Source: Haloferax denitrificans ATCC 35960
GTDB lineage: Archaea; Halobacteriota; Halobacteria; Halobacteriales; Haloferacaceae
DNA length: 64,000 nt
Assembly: GCF_000337795.1 (NCBI RefSeq)
Contig: NZ_AOLP01000004.1
Location: 62,001 to 126,000 of the forward strand
Direction: 5' to 3'
The notes beneath the pieces are model-generated. The model saw only the letters and a list, made by a program, of their open reading frames with translations. It ran no database searches and was not told the DNA's origin. Shown one piece after another: positions 35,581-44,354 of this stretch. Position 1 is the first letter of the stretch, and each line of letters starts with the position of its first letter. The translations under genes and the position numbers were made by a program.

Positions 35581-36816
35581 TCAGAGATTCCCGTTGATGA
35601 CGTCGGCGACGCGTTGCCGGTCGAACAGCTGTTCTTCGTCGGGAATCTCGGGGTACGGCCCTTCGCTGTACTGGGGCCACGCACCGAACTGGTCCGGGTA
35701 GAGCTGTTTCGCGGTCATCTCCAACTGGAACAGATTGAGTATCGGTCCCTGATAGCGGCCGGCCTGCGCGTAGACGCGCTCGTTCGCCACGGCCGAAATC
35801 TCGGCTCCGACGGGGTCGTCGCGGAGGCCCGCCCGGATGTCGGGCATGCTCGTGTTCGGGTGCATCCCGCCGAGCGTGAGAATCACGTCGGGGTCGGCTT
35901 CGAGGAGCGTCTCGAAGTCGACGGTCGAGCCGGACTCCACGCCGTCGCCGAACGCGCTGACCGGCTTCAGCGGGCGGGTGTGGGCGGTCAGGAAGCCCGG
36001 CGTGCTCAGGTTGTAGGCGTAGATTGACTCCAGGTCGCTCGGTCCGAGGAGCACGGCGGTCGGCCGGTCCTCCTCCGGGGGGAGGTCCGCCGCGAGCGTC
36101 GCGAGCAACTCCTCGCGGACCGCCGCGAGCGCCTCGTACTTCGCTTCCTCCTGTAGCACCTGTGCGACCTTGGCGAATATCTCCCAGAGGCCGTAGTACT
36201 CGTAGGCGTCGGCCCATTCGGTCGGCGGTTCCTGGTGTCGCGCGCTGAACGTGTTGCCGAACCACGGGCCGACGTTCTCCTCGATTTCGTCGAGGTCGGC
36301 CTGACTCCAACTGCCGAGCGCGGAGACGCTGGCGGGGTCGGCGAGGTGCACGTCGCTGTCGAGTTCGTAGAGCCGCTCTTTCGACGGCTCCCACGACGAG
36401 TACAGGCCGCTCCAGTCGAGTTCGACGCCGGGGAGTCGCGGCGTGAACTGATTCCACAGCGCGTCGTAGTAGTCGGGGGCGTGCATCGCGTTGACGGCGT
36501 CGCCGTGGCCGAGCGCGAACGCCATCCCCGCGTGGTGGGTCAGCCGCGTGAAGATGCGCTCGGGGACGCTCTCGAACGTCACCTCGCCCATCGGTGCCAT
36601 CGACACCGTGTACGAGTCGCCGCCGTCCGCGGACCCCGCGGTCGACTCGCCCGTCGCCGTCGACTCGGCGGTCGCGGTGGCGTCCGCCGCGGCCGCGTCC
36701 GTCGCCGTCGCGTCCGACTCGGACGAACCCGTACAGCCGGCGAGCAGTCCGCCGACCGCGACCGAGCCACCGTAGGTCAAGAACTTCCTGCGCGTCGGTT
36801 CGTCGCTGTCTGCCAT
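35581..36816 (-). CDS. Iron-siderophore-type ABC substrate-binding lipoprotein 1
   Basis: A 411-residue binding protein of the Fe3+-siderophore family (PF01497-like). It has a twin-arginine signal (TRRKFLTYGG), a lipobox (LLAGC, Cys about 28) and a low-complexity Ala/Thr/Asp linker. The mature part ends with QLEMTAKQLYPDQFGAWP, shared with two paralogues at 36912 and 50396. No permease or ATPase gene is adjacent. I chose ATG 36816. A DtxR-like palindrome lies 8 nt before it and a TATA-like element about 27 nt before it, so iron-dependent repression is likely. Confidence 0.88.
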   Translation of the reverse strand: MADSDEPTRRKFLTYGGSVAVGGLLAGCTGSSESDATATDAAAADATATAESTATGESTAGSADGGDSYTVSMAPMGEVTFESVPERIFTRLTHHAGMAFALGHGDAVNAMHAPDYYDALWNQFTPRLPGVELDWSGLYSSWEPSKERLYELDSDVHLADPASVSALGSWSQADLDEIEENVGPWFGNTFSARHQEPPTEWADAYEYYGLWEIFAKVAQVLQEEAKYEALAAVREELLATLAADLPPEEDRPTAVLLGPSDLESIYAYNLSTPGFLTAHTRPLKPVSAFGDGVESGSTVDFETLLEADPDVILTLGGMHPNTSMPDIRAGLRDDPVGAEISAVANERVYAQAGRYQGPILNLFQLEMTAKQLYPDQFGAWPQYSEGPYPEIPDEEQLFDRQRVADVINGNL

Positions 36817-36823
36817 CGTATGT

Positions 36824-36837
36824 TTAGGCCGGCCTAA
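36824..36837. promoter_or_regulatory. DtxR-type iron box (perfect palindrome)
   Basis: TTAGGCCGGCCTAA is a perfect palindrome with TTAGG/CCTAA arms and a 4-nt centre, matching the DtxR/IdeR-family core. It lies just before the minus-strand ATG at 36816, where it would cover the start site of a leaderless transcript. Confidence 0.7.
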
Positions 36838-36855
36838 TCCATATATGCGTACCGA

Positions 36856-36871
36856 TTTAGGCTCCCCGAAA
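36856..36871. promoter_or_regulatory. Degenerate iron-box-like site
   Basis: TTTAGG-CTCC-CCGAAA resembles the two flanking boxes with one mismatch in the second arm. It sits midway between the divergent binding-protein genes. Confidence 0.35.
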
Positions 36872-36892
36872 CTTTCGAAACGCATTTATTCG

Positions 36893-36908
36893 TTTAGGGG
36901 TGCCTAAA
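36893..36908. promoter_or_regulatory. DtxR-type iron box
   Basis: TTTAGG (36893-36898) and CCTAAA (36903-36908) are separated by 4 nt. The box ends 3 nt before the plus-strand ATG at 36912. A TATA-like CATTTATT (about 36883-36890) precedes it. Confidence 0.7.
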
Positions 36909-36911
36909 ACT

Positions 36912-38168
36912 ATGAGCGAAGACCTCACCGACCGGGTGACCCCCACGCGGCGCGCGTATCTCAAGCGCGGCGGCGCGCTGTTCGCGGGCGGCCTGCTGGC
37001 CGGCTGTGCCGGACGGAGCGACGCGGATTCCTCGCCGGAGGCGGCGGACGCCACCGCGACGACCACGACCGAAGCGGCCTCCGACGCGGAGACCGCGGCC
37101 GACGGCGACGCCGCCGGATACACGGTGTCGATGTCGCCGGCCGGCGACGTGGCGTTCGAATCGGTCCCCGAGGACGTGATGGTGTACAACCTCGTCTACG
37201 CCGACGCCGCGGTCGCCTTCGGCCACGGCGACGCGGTGAACTCCCTCGGTTTCGACAGCGACGCCGGCGGCCGGACGCTCGACGCCTACTACGAGCGCCT
37301 CGACGGCGTCTCGTTCGACCGGAGCGACCTCGCGCAACTCAACTCGGGGTCCGGGAGCGTCAACATCGACAAGGAGCTCGTCTACGAACTGGACTCCGAC
37401 CTGCACCTCGTCGACCCGGCGCTCGTGGCCGGCTTCGACGGCTGGGACCAGTTCGACGTCGAGGAGATCCGCGAGCAGGTCGCGCCGTGGTTCGGCAACG
37501 CCTACAGCCGCACGCACGCCCGGCCGCCCGAGCCGTACGCCGCCGACTACGAGTACTACACGCTCTGGGAAATCGTCGAGAAAGTCGGGCAGGTGTTTCA
37601 GGAGGAAGACCGCTATGCGGCGCTCGAAGCGGTCCACAGCGACCTCCTTAGCACCGTTCAGTCGGAGCTCCCGCCCGAGTCGGAGCGGCCGACCGTCGGC
37701 GTCGTCATCTACATGGACGAGACGTTCTACCCGACGAAAATCGACGCGCCCGGCTTCGCGACCTCGCACATCCGCCCGCTCGGCGTCACCGACGCCTTCG
37801 CCGCCGGCGACGTGACGTTCGAGACCTCCTACGACTTCGAGGCGATGCTCGAAATCGACCCCGACGTACTGCTCCACAGCTACGGTATCGACTCGTACTA
37901 CGACGTGGCGTCGATTCGCCAGCGCCTCGAAGACCACCCCGTCGGGAGCGAACTCAGCGCGGTCCGGAACGACCGCGTCTACCCCTCGGGGACGCCGGTG
38001 CAGGGGCCGATTATGAACCTGTTCCAGCTGGAGATGACGGCCAAACAGCTCTACCCCGACCGGTTCGGCGCGTGGCCGGAGTACGCGGGCGGCGCGTATC
38101 CCGAGATTCCCGAGGACGAACGGCTGTTCGACCGCGACCGCGTCGCCGACATCGTCACCGGCGACTGA
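36912..38168 (+). CDS. Iron-siderophore-type ABC substrate-binding lipoprotein 2
   Basis: A 418-residue paralogue of the divergent gene. It has a twin-arginine signal (TRRAYLKRGG), a lipobox (LLAGC), a low-complexity linker to about residue 75, and a mature domain containing DLHLVDPALV and WFGNAYSRTHARPPEPY. The last 60 residues are very close to the paralogues (QGPIMNLFQLEMTAKQLYP). I chose ATG 36912, directly after the iron box; an in-frame GTG at 36900 lies inside the palindrome. There is no transporter partner in the neighbourhood. Confidence 0.88.
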   Translation: MSEDLTDRVTPTRRAYLKRGGALFAGGLLAGCAGRSDADSSPEAADATATTTTEAASDAETAADGDAAGYTVSMSPAGDVAFESVPEDVMVYNLVYADAAVAFGHGDAVNSLGFDSDAGGRTLDAYYERLDGVSFDRSDLAQLNSGSGSVNIDKELVYELDSDLHLVDPALVAGFDGWDQFDVEEIREQVAPWFGNAYSRTHARPPEPYAADYEYYTLWEIVEKVGQVFQEEDRYAALEAVHSDLLSTVQSELPPESERPTVGVVIYMDETFYPTKIDAPGFATSHIRPLGVTDAFAAGDVTFETSYDFEAMLEIDPDVLLHSYGIDSYYDVASIRQRLEDHPVGSELSAVRNDRVYPSGTPVQGPIMNLFQLEMTAKQLYPDRFGAWPEYAGGAYPEIPEDERLFDRDRVADIVTGD

Positions 38169-38252
38169 GGCGACTGGTCTTTCCGCGGCCGTCTCTCTCG
38201 CCGCTCGACGCCGGCGGTCGGCTCGCCCGCTCCGCTCGGCCCGCTCTGTCGC

Positions 38253-38396
38253 CTACCAGAGCTGGACCGCGGGCGTCCCGCAGTCGTCGCAGACGATGGC
38301 GTCGTTGTCTTTGTAGCTCCCGGTCACGAGGTCGCCGTCGCAGTAGGTGCAGTCCTCTTCGTCGAACGTATCGAGCAGGTGCGCGGGTTCCGACAT
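38253..38396 (-). CDS. Zinc-ribbon microprotein, 47 aa
   Basis: A 47-residue protein with two CxxC knuckles (DCTYCDGD and VCDDCGTP) spaced about 20 residues apart, the pattern of a zinc ribbon. Such one-domain zinc microproteins are common in haloarchaea. The start at ATG 38396 gives MSEPAHLLDTF. It is convergent with the binding-protein gene. Function unknown. Confidence 0.75.
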   Translation of the reverse strand: MSEPAHLLDTFDEEDCTYCDGDLVTGSYKDNDAIVCDDCGTPAVQLW

Positions 38397-38638
38397 ACCC
38401 CACGATTCGGCTCCAGTCCCAAGAATATTTCTACGGTTCGATATATCAGTGGCCGTGATACTCCCGAGAACGGCTCTGTTGAAATCCTCAGTCACTGACA
38501 GTTTGTTGAGGCCGTGCTGAATAGGGGGCGCGAGTCGGTCATCACGCTCACCCGTTCCCGAACAAATCACGTTTTCATTTTCGCCGTGAGAGCGGTATGC
38601 CGAATGCTTATACAGTTCATCCGGTAACTAGAGGTAAG
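38397..38638. other. Lower-GC spacer before the HicBA pair
   Basis: This region has lower GC than its flanks and contains ATATAT-type stretches (38438-38445). It carries the first copy of a 10-bp word, GTGCTGAATA (38514-38523), that recurs after hicA. It may be a remnant of a mobile element; no gene is seen. Confidence 0.4.
38514..38523 (+). repeat. Direct repeat copy 1 flanking HicBA (GTGCTGAATA)
   Basis: The exact 10-mer recurs at 39224-39233 in the same orientation. The 9-mer GAGTCGGTC also occurs beside each copy (38532 and 39206), though on opposite sides of the 10-mer. Confidence 0.4.
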
Positions 38639-38908
38639 ATGGCCAGTTCGACTCGTAACGGCGATACCAACGAAGGCGAGATTCGTCTCTGGCAAGAGGA
38701 CGGCTGGTGGGTCGCGAAGGACGTCGATACGGGCGTGACCACGCAGGGAGAGTCCAGAGAGGAAGCGCTGGACAACCTCGACGATGCTGTCGCAGTCCAC
38801 ACCGGGAAGCGTGGACGCGAACCGACGGACGAAGAACTTCGTGCGCTGGGAATCGACCCCGCGGACAACACCACGGGCGACCAAGAACCACCGGACGTCC
38901 TCGACTAA
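38639..38908 (+). CDS. hicB: HicB-like antitoxin
   Basis: An 89-residue protein with the HicB partial RNase-H-like fold (IRLWQEDGWWVAKDVDTGVTTQGESREEALDNLDDAVAVH) and a C-terminal acidic tail. It would bind and neutralise the HicA toxin encoded 3 nt downstream. The order is antitoxin first, as in some archaeal pairs. ATG 38639 is chosen because GAGGT (38631-38635) precedes it; an upstream in-frame ATG at 38597 would add 14 residues. It lacks an obvious DNA-binding domain. Confidence 0.88.
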   Translation: MASSTRNGDTNEGEIRLWQEDGWWVAKDVDTGVTTQGESREEALDNLDDAVAVHTGKRGREPTDEELRALGIDPADNTTGDQEPPDVLD

Positions 38909-38911
38909 TCG

Positions 38912-39163
38912 ATGGGGCGGCGAACGTTTTCAGGGATGGAGGTCGTGAAAGCACTGGTCAACGTCGGCGGATTCGAGTGGCGACGAACGACTGGTGACCA
39001 CGCTCAACTGTACTACGAACATCCGACGAACGGAGCAGACCGCCGACAGGTAACCGTCCCGCTGCATAGCGAGCTACGTACCGGGACGCTCCGAAGCATC
39101 GCTGAGAGTGCCGGAGCACACGATTTCGATGCCTTCTGCGAGTGGATAGACGAACATTCCTGA
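38912..39163 (+). CDS. hicA: HicA-like mRNA interferase toxin
   Basis: An 83-residue HicA/YcfA-type protein with a dsRBD-like fold. It begins with the typical SGMEVVKALVNVGGFEWRRTTGDHAQLYY, where the conserved Gly and His (GDHAQ) are the expected RNA-cleavage region, followed by RQVTVPLHSELRTGTLRSIAESAG. It follows hicB by 3 nt and is surely cotranscribed. GC is lower than in neighbouring core genes, in keeping with horizontal transfer. Confidence 0.9.
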   Translation: MGRRTFSGMEVVKALVNVGGFEWRRTTGDHAQLYYEHPTNGADRRQVTVPLHSELRTGTLRSIAESAGAHDFDAFCEWIDEHS

Positions 39164-39223
39164 TTTTCACCGTGGTATTACTCTCAGCCACCGGTTTCGG
39201 GTCTTGAGTCGGTCTCAGCGAGC

Positions 39224-39233
39224 GTGCTGAATA
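39224..39233 (+). repeat. Direct repeat copy 2 flanking HicBA (GTGCTGAATA)
   Basis: Second exact copy of the 10-mer, 710 bp from the first. Together they bracket hicB-hicA. Confidence 0.4.
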
Positions 39234-39292
39234 CGGCACACAAACAGGACACACAGGTTCATCACATAGCGACCCGAGCGTCCACTGCTACT

Positions 39293-39814
39293 CTACTGCG
39301 ACAGCACCCTCGTACAGTCTCGCAACGCACTGGGTGTGTCTTCGGGGAGTTCGACCGGGGTCCAGTCGATTTCGTAGACTTCCGCTGGGACGTATTCGTT
39401 TTCGACGGTCACGTCCAGACCGCGATGGCGAGCGAGCACGAGATACGCACTCGTGTAGTGGTCCAGAACGTCTTCGGACGCATAGAGCTCGTCCGGGACA
39501 CGCTGGCGGTGGAAATCACTGAGGGCATCGATACCGCGCTGGACGGGTGCAGCATCATCCATGAGCAGTCCTTCAAGGACGTCAGTAAGTGCTTCCCCGA
39601 GCGGGTCTGCCGTGTCCTCATCGGTTGTGGATTCGAACGTCTCACGGACGGTCTCCAGTGCCGTCCGAATTGCCTCTTCCAGCGAGCCGGCTTGATTGGT
39701 CCAGCTGTCCCTTCGAGCCGCTTCGTGCCGGCGAACGAGGGAACAAGACAGCGTCTTTCCCAGTGCCCCTTCAGCGAACCACTGACGCGCTGACTGCACC
39801 TGCCCGAGCCACAT
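39293..39814 (-). CDS. Unknown protein in lower-GC accessory patch
   Basis: A 173-residue protein, probably all-helical (MWLGQVQSARQWFAEGALGK; LEEAIRTALETVRETFEST). The C-terminal half contains HYTSAYLVLARHRGLDVTVE. I do not recognise a family. Codon use is less GC-biased than in the core genes. It is convergent with hicA. ATG 39814 is the most likely start; a hairpin (39824-39840) lies just upstream. Confidence 0.6.
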   Translation of the reverse strand: MWLGQVQSARQWFAEGALGKTLSCSLVRRHEAARRDSWTNQAGSLEEAIRTALETVRETFESTTDEDTADPLGEALTDVLEGLLMDDAAPVQRGIDALSDFHRQRVPDELYASEDVLDHYTSAYLVLARHRGLDVTVENEYVPAEVYEIDWTPVELPEDTPSALRDCTRVLSQ

Positions 39815-39823
39815 ATCGATTGT

Positions 39824-39840
39824 GCCGGCGTTTCGCCGGC
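39824..39840. other. Perfect GC hairpin
   Basis: GCCGGCG-TTT-CGCCGGC forms a 7-bp stem with a 3-nt loop, 10 nt before the minus-strand ATG at 39814. It may be a regulatory structure or a mobile-element end. Confidence 0.4.
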
Positions 39841-39994
39841 AACAGACGCGGCTCACGATGCGGGACCGCAAAACGGTGGATTCCGGGGGGATTGTGGTGG
39901 GGTGCCCGGTGTGGTGGTGGTGATGGATTGCCCGGGCGCAGGAAGCTCCCCGGAGGTGCGTGGGAACGTGTCGAGGGGGAAGGCGAGCCGGACG

Positions 39995-40651
39995 TTAGTA
40001 GCCCAGTTGCTCTCGGATGAGGACGACGGTGGTGCGGCCCTCCTCGACTTCCTGCCGGAAGATGAGCTGTTTCGCAATCATGGATTCGACGCCGTAGGCC
40101 TCCTTCGCGCGCTCGTTTTCGAGCGGGTACGCGACGGATTCGAGCCGGTCCAGCGCGTCGTCGAGCGTCGGCACGATTTTGTTGATACCGCTGACGATGA
40201 CGACGTTGCTGGCGGCGAAGGGGTACGCGCCGATGCGGCTCCCGGAGAGGTCCGCGGCGACGAGTTCGCCCGTCTGGGCGATGGCGTTGATGCCGCCGAG
40301 GAAGTAGTCGGCGGTCTGGGACTCGCGGCGGGCGGCCTGTCGCTCCGCGTCGTCGTCGATGCTCCAAATCTGGTCCGGCAGGCTCTCCCAGTCGTGGTCG
40401 CCCTCGCCGAGGTAGTCGTCGAACCCGATTTCTTCGAGGGTCGTCGAGTGGCCGTTCATCACGGAGACGCCGGCGGGGATGTGCGACTGCAGGGTTTCGA
40501 GCGCCTCGTCGGCCGTGTCGACGACGACGACGTCGAACCCGCTCGCTTCGAGGTTCTCGACGGTCACTTCGACGGCCTCGTCGTCGGGGAGCTGGTCGAG
40601 GTCGGCGTCGATGTCGGCGTCGTCTACGTAGTCGGATTTCTGTTGAGACAT
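39995..40651 (-). CDS. LUD domain protein (LutC/YkgG-related)
   Basis: A 218-residue protein of the LUD family, named for lactate-utilisation proteins. Motifs include SHIPAGVSVMNGHSTTLEEIGF, TADYFLGGINAIAQTGELVAADLSGSRIGAYPFAASNVVIVSGINKIVP. Stand-alone LUD proteins of this type lack the iron-sulfur LutB partner, which is also absent here. The biochemical role is unknown. It is transcribed alone. Confidence 0.85.
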   Translation of the reverse strand: MSQQKSDYVDDADIDADLDQLPDDEAVEVTVENLEASGFDVVVVDTADEALETLQSHIPAGVSVMNGHSTTLEEIGFDDYLGEGDHDWESLPDQIWSIDDDAERQAARRESQTADYFLGGINAIAQTGELVAADLSGSRIGAYPFAASNVVIVSGINKIVPTLDDALDRLESVAYPLENERAKEAYGVESMIAKQLIFRQEVEEGRTTVVLIREQLGY

Positions 40652-40789
40652 GTGTGAGTGTGGTGGAGTTCGGTGGGTGCTCCGACGACCATGTGTAGCG
40701 CCTATCGGGTGTTAAACGCTCGCTGACGGCGGTGTCAGGTGGTTACGCGCGTGTCACCGGCCGGTCCGTCGGGTCGCCTCGATCCCCCG

Positions 40790-42346
40790 CTACGCCACCC
40801 CGAGCACGTCGCAGAGCGCCGCCACGTCGAGGTTGTCGGCGACGAGCGCGGCGGCGCGGTCGTAGGGGTCGCCCGACGCGCCGGCGTCCGCGTCGGTTTC
40901 TGCCGCTCCCGCCGTCCCGCTTGTTTCGGCTCCTGTCGCTCCCGCCGACGGTCGGTCGCGCCCGGCCGACTCGTACACGGCGTTCACGAACGCGTTCCGC
41001 GGCGCGTCGTTGGCGAACAGGTCGTGGATGTACGTCCCCGCGACGCTCCCGAGCGCCGCGCCGTCGCCCGAAAGCGGCGTCGCGTCGCCGACGATGCGGC
41101 TGTCACCCATGTGTATCTCGTAGCCGTCGACGGTCCCCGTCGCGCCGGAAAGCGGCCCCGCGCCGTCGAACTCGACGGAGACGGGTTCGACTCGCTTGTC
41201 GCGGGAGAACCGCGTGACTATCGGCAGGAGACCGAGTCCGTCGACCGTCTCGTCGTCTCCCGAACCCTCGATGTCGGCGTTCTCGATGGTCTCGCCAAGC
41301 AGTTGGTAGCCGCCGCAGATACCGACGACCGGGCCGTCGAAGGCGGCGAGCTCGTCGCCGAAACCGGCGTCGCGGAGCGCGAGCAGGTCGTCGACCGTGT
41401 TCTTGCTTCCGGGGAGGACCACCCCGTCGATGCCATCGAGCGTTGCGTCGAGCGGGAGGTACGCGACCCGGACGCCCGGCGTCTCAGCCAGCGGGCCGAA
41501 GTCCGTCGCGTTCGAGATGCGCGGGAGTCGCGGCACGCCGATGGTGACCGCGCGTTCGGCCGCGACGCCGTCGTCGTCGCCGACGGTGGCGCGCTCGCCT
41601 TCCGCGGGGAGCGCGAGGCTGTCTTCCTCCGGGAGGCCGGGGTCGTCGTAGGGGAGGACGCCGAGGACGGGCACGCCCGTCCGCTCCTCGATTTCGTCGA
41701 GCCCCGGTTCGAGGAGGCTCGGGTCGCCGCGGAACTTCGTGATGACCGCGCCGACGACGCGGTCGCGCACGTCCTCGGGGAGGAGTTCGAGCGTCCCCAG
41801 CAGGCTGGCGAAGACGCCGCCGCGCTCGATGTCGGCCGCGAGGAGGACGTCGGCGTCGGCGAAGCGGGCGGTCTCGATGTTCGCCAAGTCGCGGTCGTGG
41901 AGGTTTATCTCGGCGATGGAGCCGGCCCCCTCGGCGACGACCACGTCCGCCGCGGCCGCCAGCCGGCGGTGCGATTCGACCGCCGCCTTGCGGGCGTCCT
42001 CCCAGTGGGTCGCGTAGTAGTCGCTCGCGGCGTTGACGCCGACCGCCCGGCCGTGGACGACCAGTTGCGACGCCCCGTCGCCGTGGGGCTTGAGCAGGAC
42101 CGGGTTGTGGTCGGTCGTCGGCGCGACCCGCGCGGCGCGGGCCTGCACGTACTGCGAGACGCCGATTTCGCCGAAGCCGTCGCCGTCGGCGGTCGCCACC
42201 GCGCGGGCGTTGTTGCTCATGTTCTGGGCCTTGAACGGCGCGACCGAGAGGCCGCGGTCGGCGAACAGGCGACAGAGCCCGGCCGCGACGGTGCTTTTGC
42301 CCACGTGGCTCGCGGTCCCCGCGACGAGGAGGGTCGGCGTCGTCAT
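40790..42346 (-). CDS. cobQ: Cobyric acid synthase
   Basis: CobQ amidates the b, d, e and g side chains of adenosylcobyrinate diamide with glutamine and ATP during cobalamin synthesis. The 518-residue protein has the N-terminal ATP domain ([32 protein letters not shown]) and a C-terminal type I glutaminase with the nucleophile in [11 protein letters not shown] and the His in GTYIHDLF. An acidic, low-complexity segment lies between the glutaminase and the C-terminus. The start is ATG 42346. No other cobalamin gene is in the window. Confidence 0.95.
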   Translation of the reverse strand: MTTPTLLVAGTASHVGKSTVAAGLCRLFADRGLSVAPFKAQNMSNNARAVATADGDGFGEIGVSQYVQARAARVAPTTDHNPVLLKPHGDGASQLVVHGRAVGVNAASDYYATHWEDARKAAVESHRRLAAAADVVVAEGAGSIAEINLHDRDLANIETARFADADVLLAADIERGGVFASLLGTLELLPEDVRDRVVGAVITKFRGDPSLLEPGLDEIEERTGVPVLGVLPYDDPGLPEEDSLALPAEGERATVGDDDGVAAERAVTIGVPRLPRISNATDFGPLAETPGVRVAYLPLDATLDGIDGVVLPGSKNTVDDLLALRDAGFGDELAAFDGPVVGICGGYQLLGETIENADIEGSGDDETVDGLGLLPIVTRFSRDKRVEPVSVEFDGAGPLSGATGTVDGYEIHMGDSRIVGDATPLSGDGAALGSVAGTYIHDLFANDAPRNAFVNAVYESAGRDRPSAGATGAETSGTAGAAETDADAGASGDPYDRAAALVADNLDVAALCDVLGVA

Positions 42347-42538
42347 CTGCCGGGAGTCAGGGCCGCGCGGTTCAAAGGTGTTCGTTTCGGCGTCGAGTGG
42401 GCGCGGCCGCACCCCGCCGGTCTGAGGCTCCGCCCCTCCCGACGACCTTCCCCGTCATACTGAGGCGGTTACGTCGGACGTGTGAAATGTTGCCGGAAGT
42501 GGTGCGTTTAGTTCGCTCGCCCGCCCGGTCTATCACGA

Positions 42539-44155
42539 ATGAAAAAACAGTTACTCGTGACGGACTTCCTCGACCGGGCCCGGACGTACTACGGCGATTA
42601 CGAGGCTGTCGTCGGCGTCGACGGTGAGCGATTTACCTACGCGGAGTTCGGCGAGCGGGTGGACAGGTTTTCGGCGGCGTTGCAATCGCGCGGCGTCGAG
42701 AAGGGCGACCGGGTCGCGGTGCTCGACCCCAACACGCACTACCACCTCGAAGCGGCCTTCGGCGCGATGCAGTGCGGCGCGCTCCACGTCCCGCTGAACT
42801 ACCGACTCACGACCGAGGACTACGAGTACCTGCTTTCGGACTCCGGCGCGAGCGTGGTCTACGCCGACTACCAGTACGCGGGGAAAATCGAGGCCGTCCG
42901 CGACGACGTGCCCGCCGAGGTGTTCGTGACGAACGACCCCGCCGCCGTCGACGGCGACTGGCTCGACTTCGAGGCGTTCCTCGACGAGGCCGACGCCGAC
43001 GACTACGAGCGCCCCGAGATGTCCGAGGACGAACTCATCACCATCAACTACACGTCGGGGACGACCGGCGACCCGAAGGGCGTCTGTCGCACCCACCGCA
43101 CCGAGTCGCTCCACGCCCAACTGGTGACGATTCACCACCACATCGCCGACGACGACGTCTACCTCTGGACGCTCCCGATGTTCCACGTCAACGGCTGGGG
43201 CCACATCTACGCCGTCACCGGCCGCGGCGCGAAACACGTCTGCACCCGCGGGGTCGACGCCGAGCAGGTGTTCGACGCCATCGCCACCGAGGACGTGTCC
43301 TTCTTCTGCTGTGCGCCGACGGTGCTGTCCATCCTGCGCGAGTACGCCGAGGAGCACGACCCCGCGTACGCCGGCGACAACCCGGTCCGCGTGACCGCCG
43401 CCGGGAGCGCCGCCCCGAGCGCGACGATTCGCCACACCGAGTCCGAGTTCGGCTGGGAGTTCACCCAGCTGTACGGCGCGACCGAGACCGGCCCGCTCAT
43501 CGCCACCTCGGACGCGAACCGCCTCATCCCCGACGAGGGCGGCCTGCGCTTCTCGCTCAAACAGCGGCAGGGCGTCGCCCCGCTCGGGACCGACCTGCGC
43601 GTCGTCGACGACGACGGCGAGCGGGTCCCGCGCGACGACGCCACCATCGGCGAGGTGGTCGTCCGCGGCAATCAGGTGATGGAGAAGTACTGGAACAAGC
43701 CCGACGAGACGCACGACGCCTTCAACGACCGCCTCGAAGGCTGGTACCACACCGGCGACCTCGCGGTCGTCAACGAGGACGGCATGATAGCGATTCAGGA
43801 CCGCAAGAAGGACATCATCATCTCCGGCGGCGAGAACATCTCCTCGGTCGAACTGGAGGACGCGCTGTTCGACCACGACGCCGTCGGCGACGTGGCGGTC
43901 ATCCCCGCGCCGTCCGAGAAGTGGGGCGAGACGCCGAAGGCGTTCGTCGTCCCCGCGAACGGCGACGTCGAGAACCCCGGCGTCACCGCCGAGGAACTGA
44001 CCGAGTACACCCGCGACCGCCTCGCCGGCTACAAGGCCATCCGCGAGTTCGAGTTCGTCGAGGAGATTCCCAAGACGGCGACGGGCAAGATTCAGAAGTA
44101 CGAACTCCGCAAGCGCGAGTGGGACGACGAAGAGCGGATGGTCGGACAGGGGTAG
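42539..44155 (+). CDS. AMP-forming acyl-CoA synthetase
   Basis: A 538-residue adenylate-forming ligase. The P-loop-like motif is INYTSGTTGDPKGV, A5 is YGATETGPL, A8 is YHTGDLAVVNEDGMIAIQDRKKDIIISGGENISS, and the A10 Lys is in IPKTATGKIQK. This matches medium/long-chain fatty-acid CoA ligases of haloarchaea. It activates a carboxylic acid to acyl-CoA in the cytoplasm. Chain length is not predictable. It is transcribed alone. Confidence 0.93.
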   Translation: MKKQLLVTDFLDRARTYYGDYEAVVGVDGERFTYAEFGERVDRFSAALQSRGVEKGDRVAVLDPNTHYHLEAAFGAMQCGALHVPLNYRLTTEDYEYLLSDSGASVVYADYQYAGKIEAVRDDVPAEVFVTNDPAAVDGDWLDFEAFLDEADADDYERPEMSEDELITINYTSGTTGDPKGVCRTHRTESLHAQLVTIHHHIADDDVYLWTLPMFHVNGWGHIYAVTGRGAKHVCTRGVDAEQVFDAIATEDVSFFCCAPTVLSILREYAEEHDPAYAGDNPVRVTAAGSAAPSATIRHTESEFGWEFTQLYGATETGPLIATSDANRLIPDEGGLRFSLKQRQGVAPLGTDLRVVDDDGERVPRDDATIGEVVVRGNQVMEKYWNKPDETHDAFNDRLEGWYHTGDLAVVNEDGMIAIQDRKKDIIISGGENISSVELEDALFDHDAVGDVAVIPAPSEKWGETPKAFVVPANGDVENPGVTAEELTEYTRDRLAGYKAIREFEFVEEIPKTATGKIQKYELRKREWDDEERMVGQG

Positions 44156-44340
44156 TCGCCGTCAGCGACTCGGCAATTCGGCGATTCGGTGACCCGGCGA
44201 CCGCGACCCCAGCGATTCGGCGACCGACGACCCCGGCGACCCGGCGACTCGACGGCCGTCTCCTCCCCTCGCCGTCTCTCCTATCGCCGTCTCATCTGGC
44301 GGTCCGCCCGCTCGCCCGCAAGATTATTGGCTCTCTGAAT
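44156..44340. other. Low-complexity CGGCGA-rich spacer
   Basis: Many near-copies of GATTCGGCGACC/CCCGGCGAC occur between 44165 and 44255, downstream of the acyl-CoA synthetase. An AT-rich stretch (44322-44353) then supplies the promoter of the kinase gene. Confidence 0.45.
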
Positions 44341-44354
44341 ATCTCGTATCTAAC

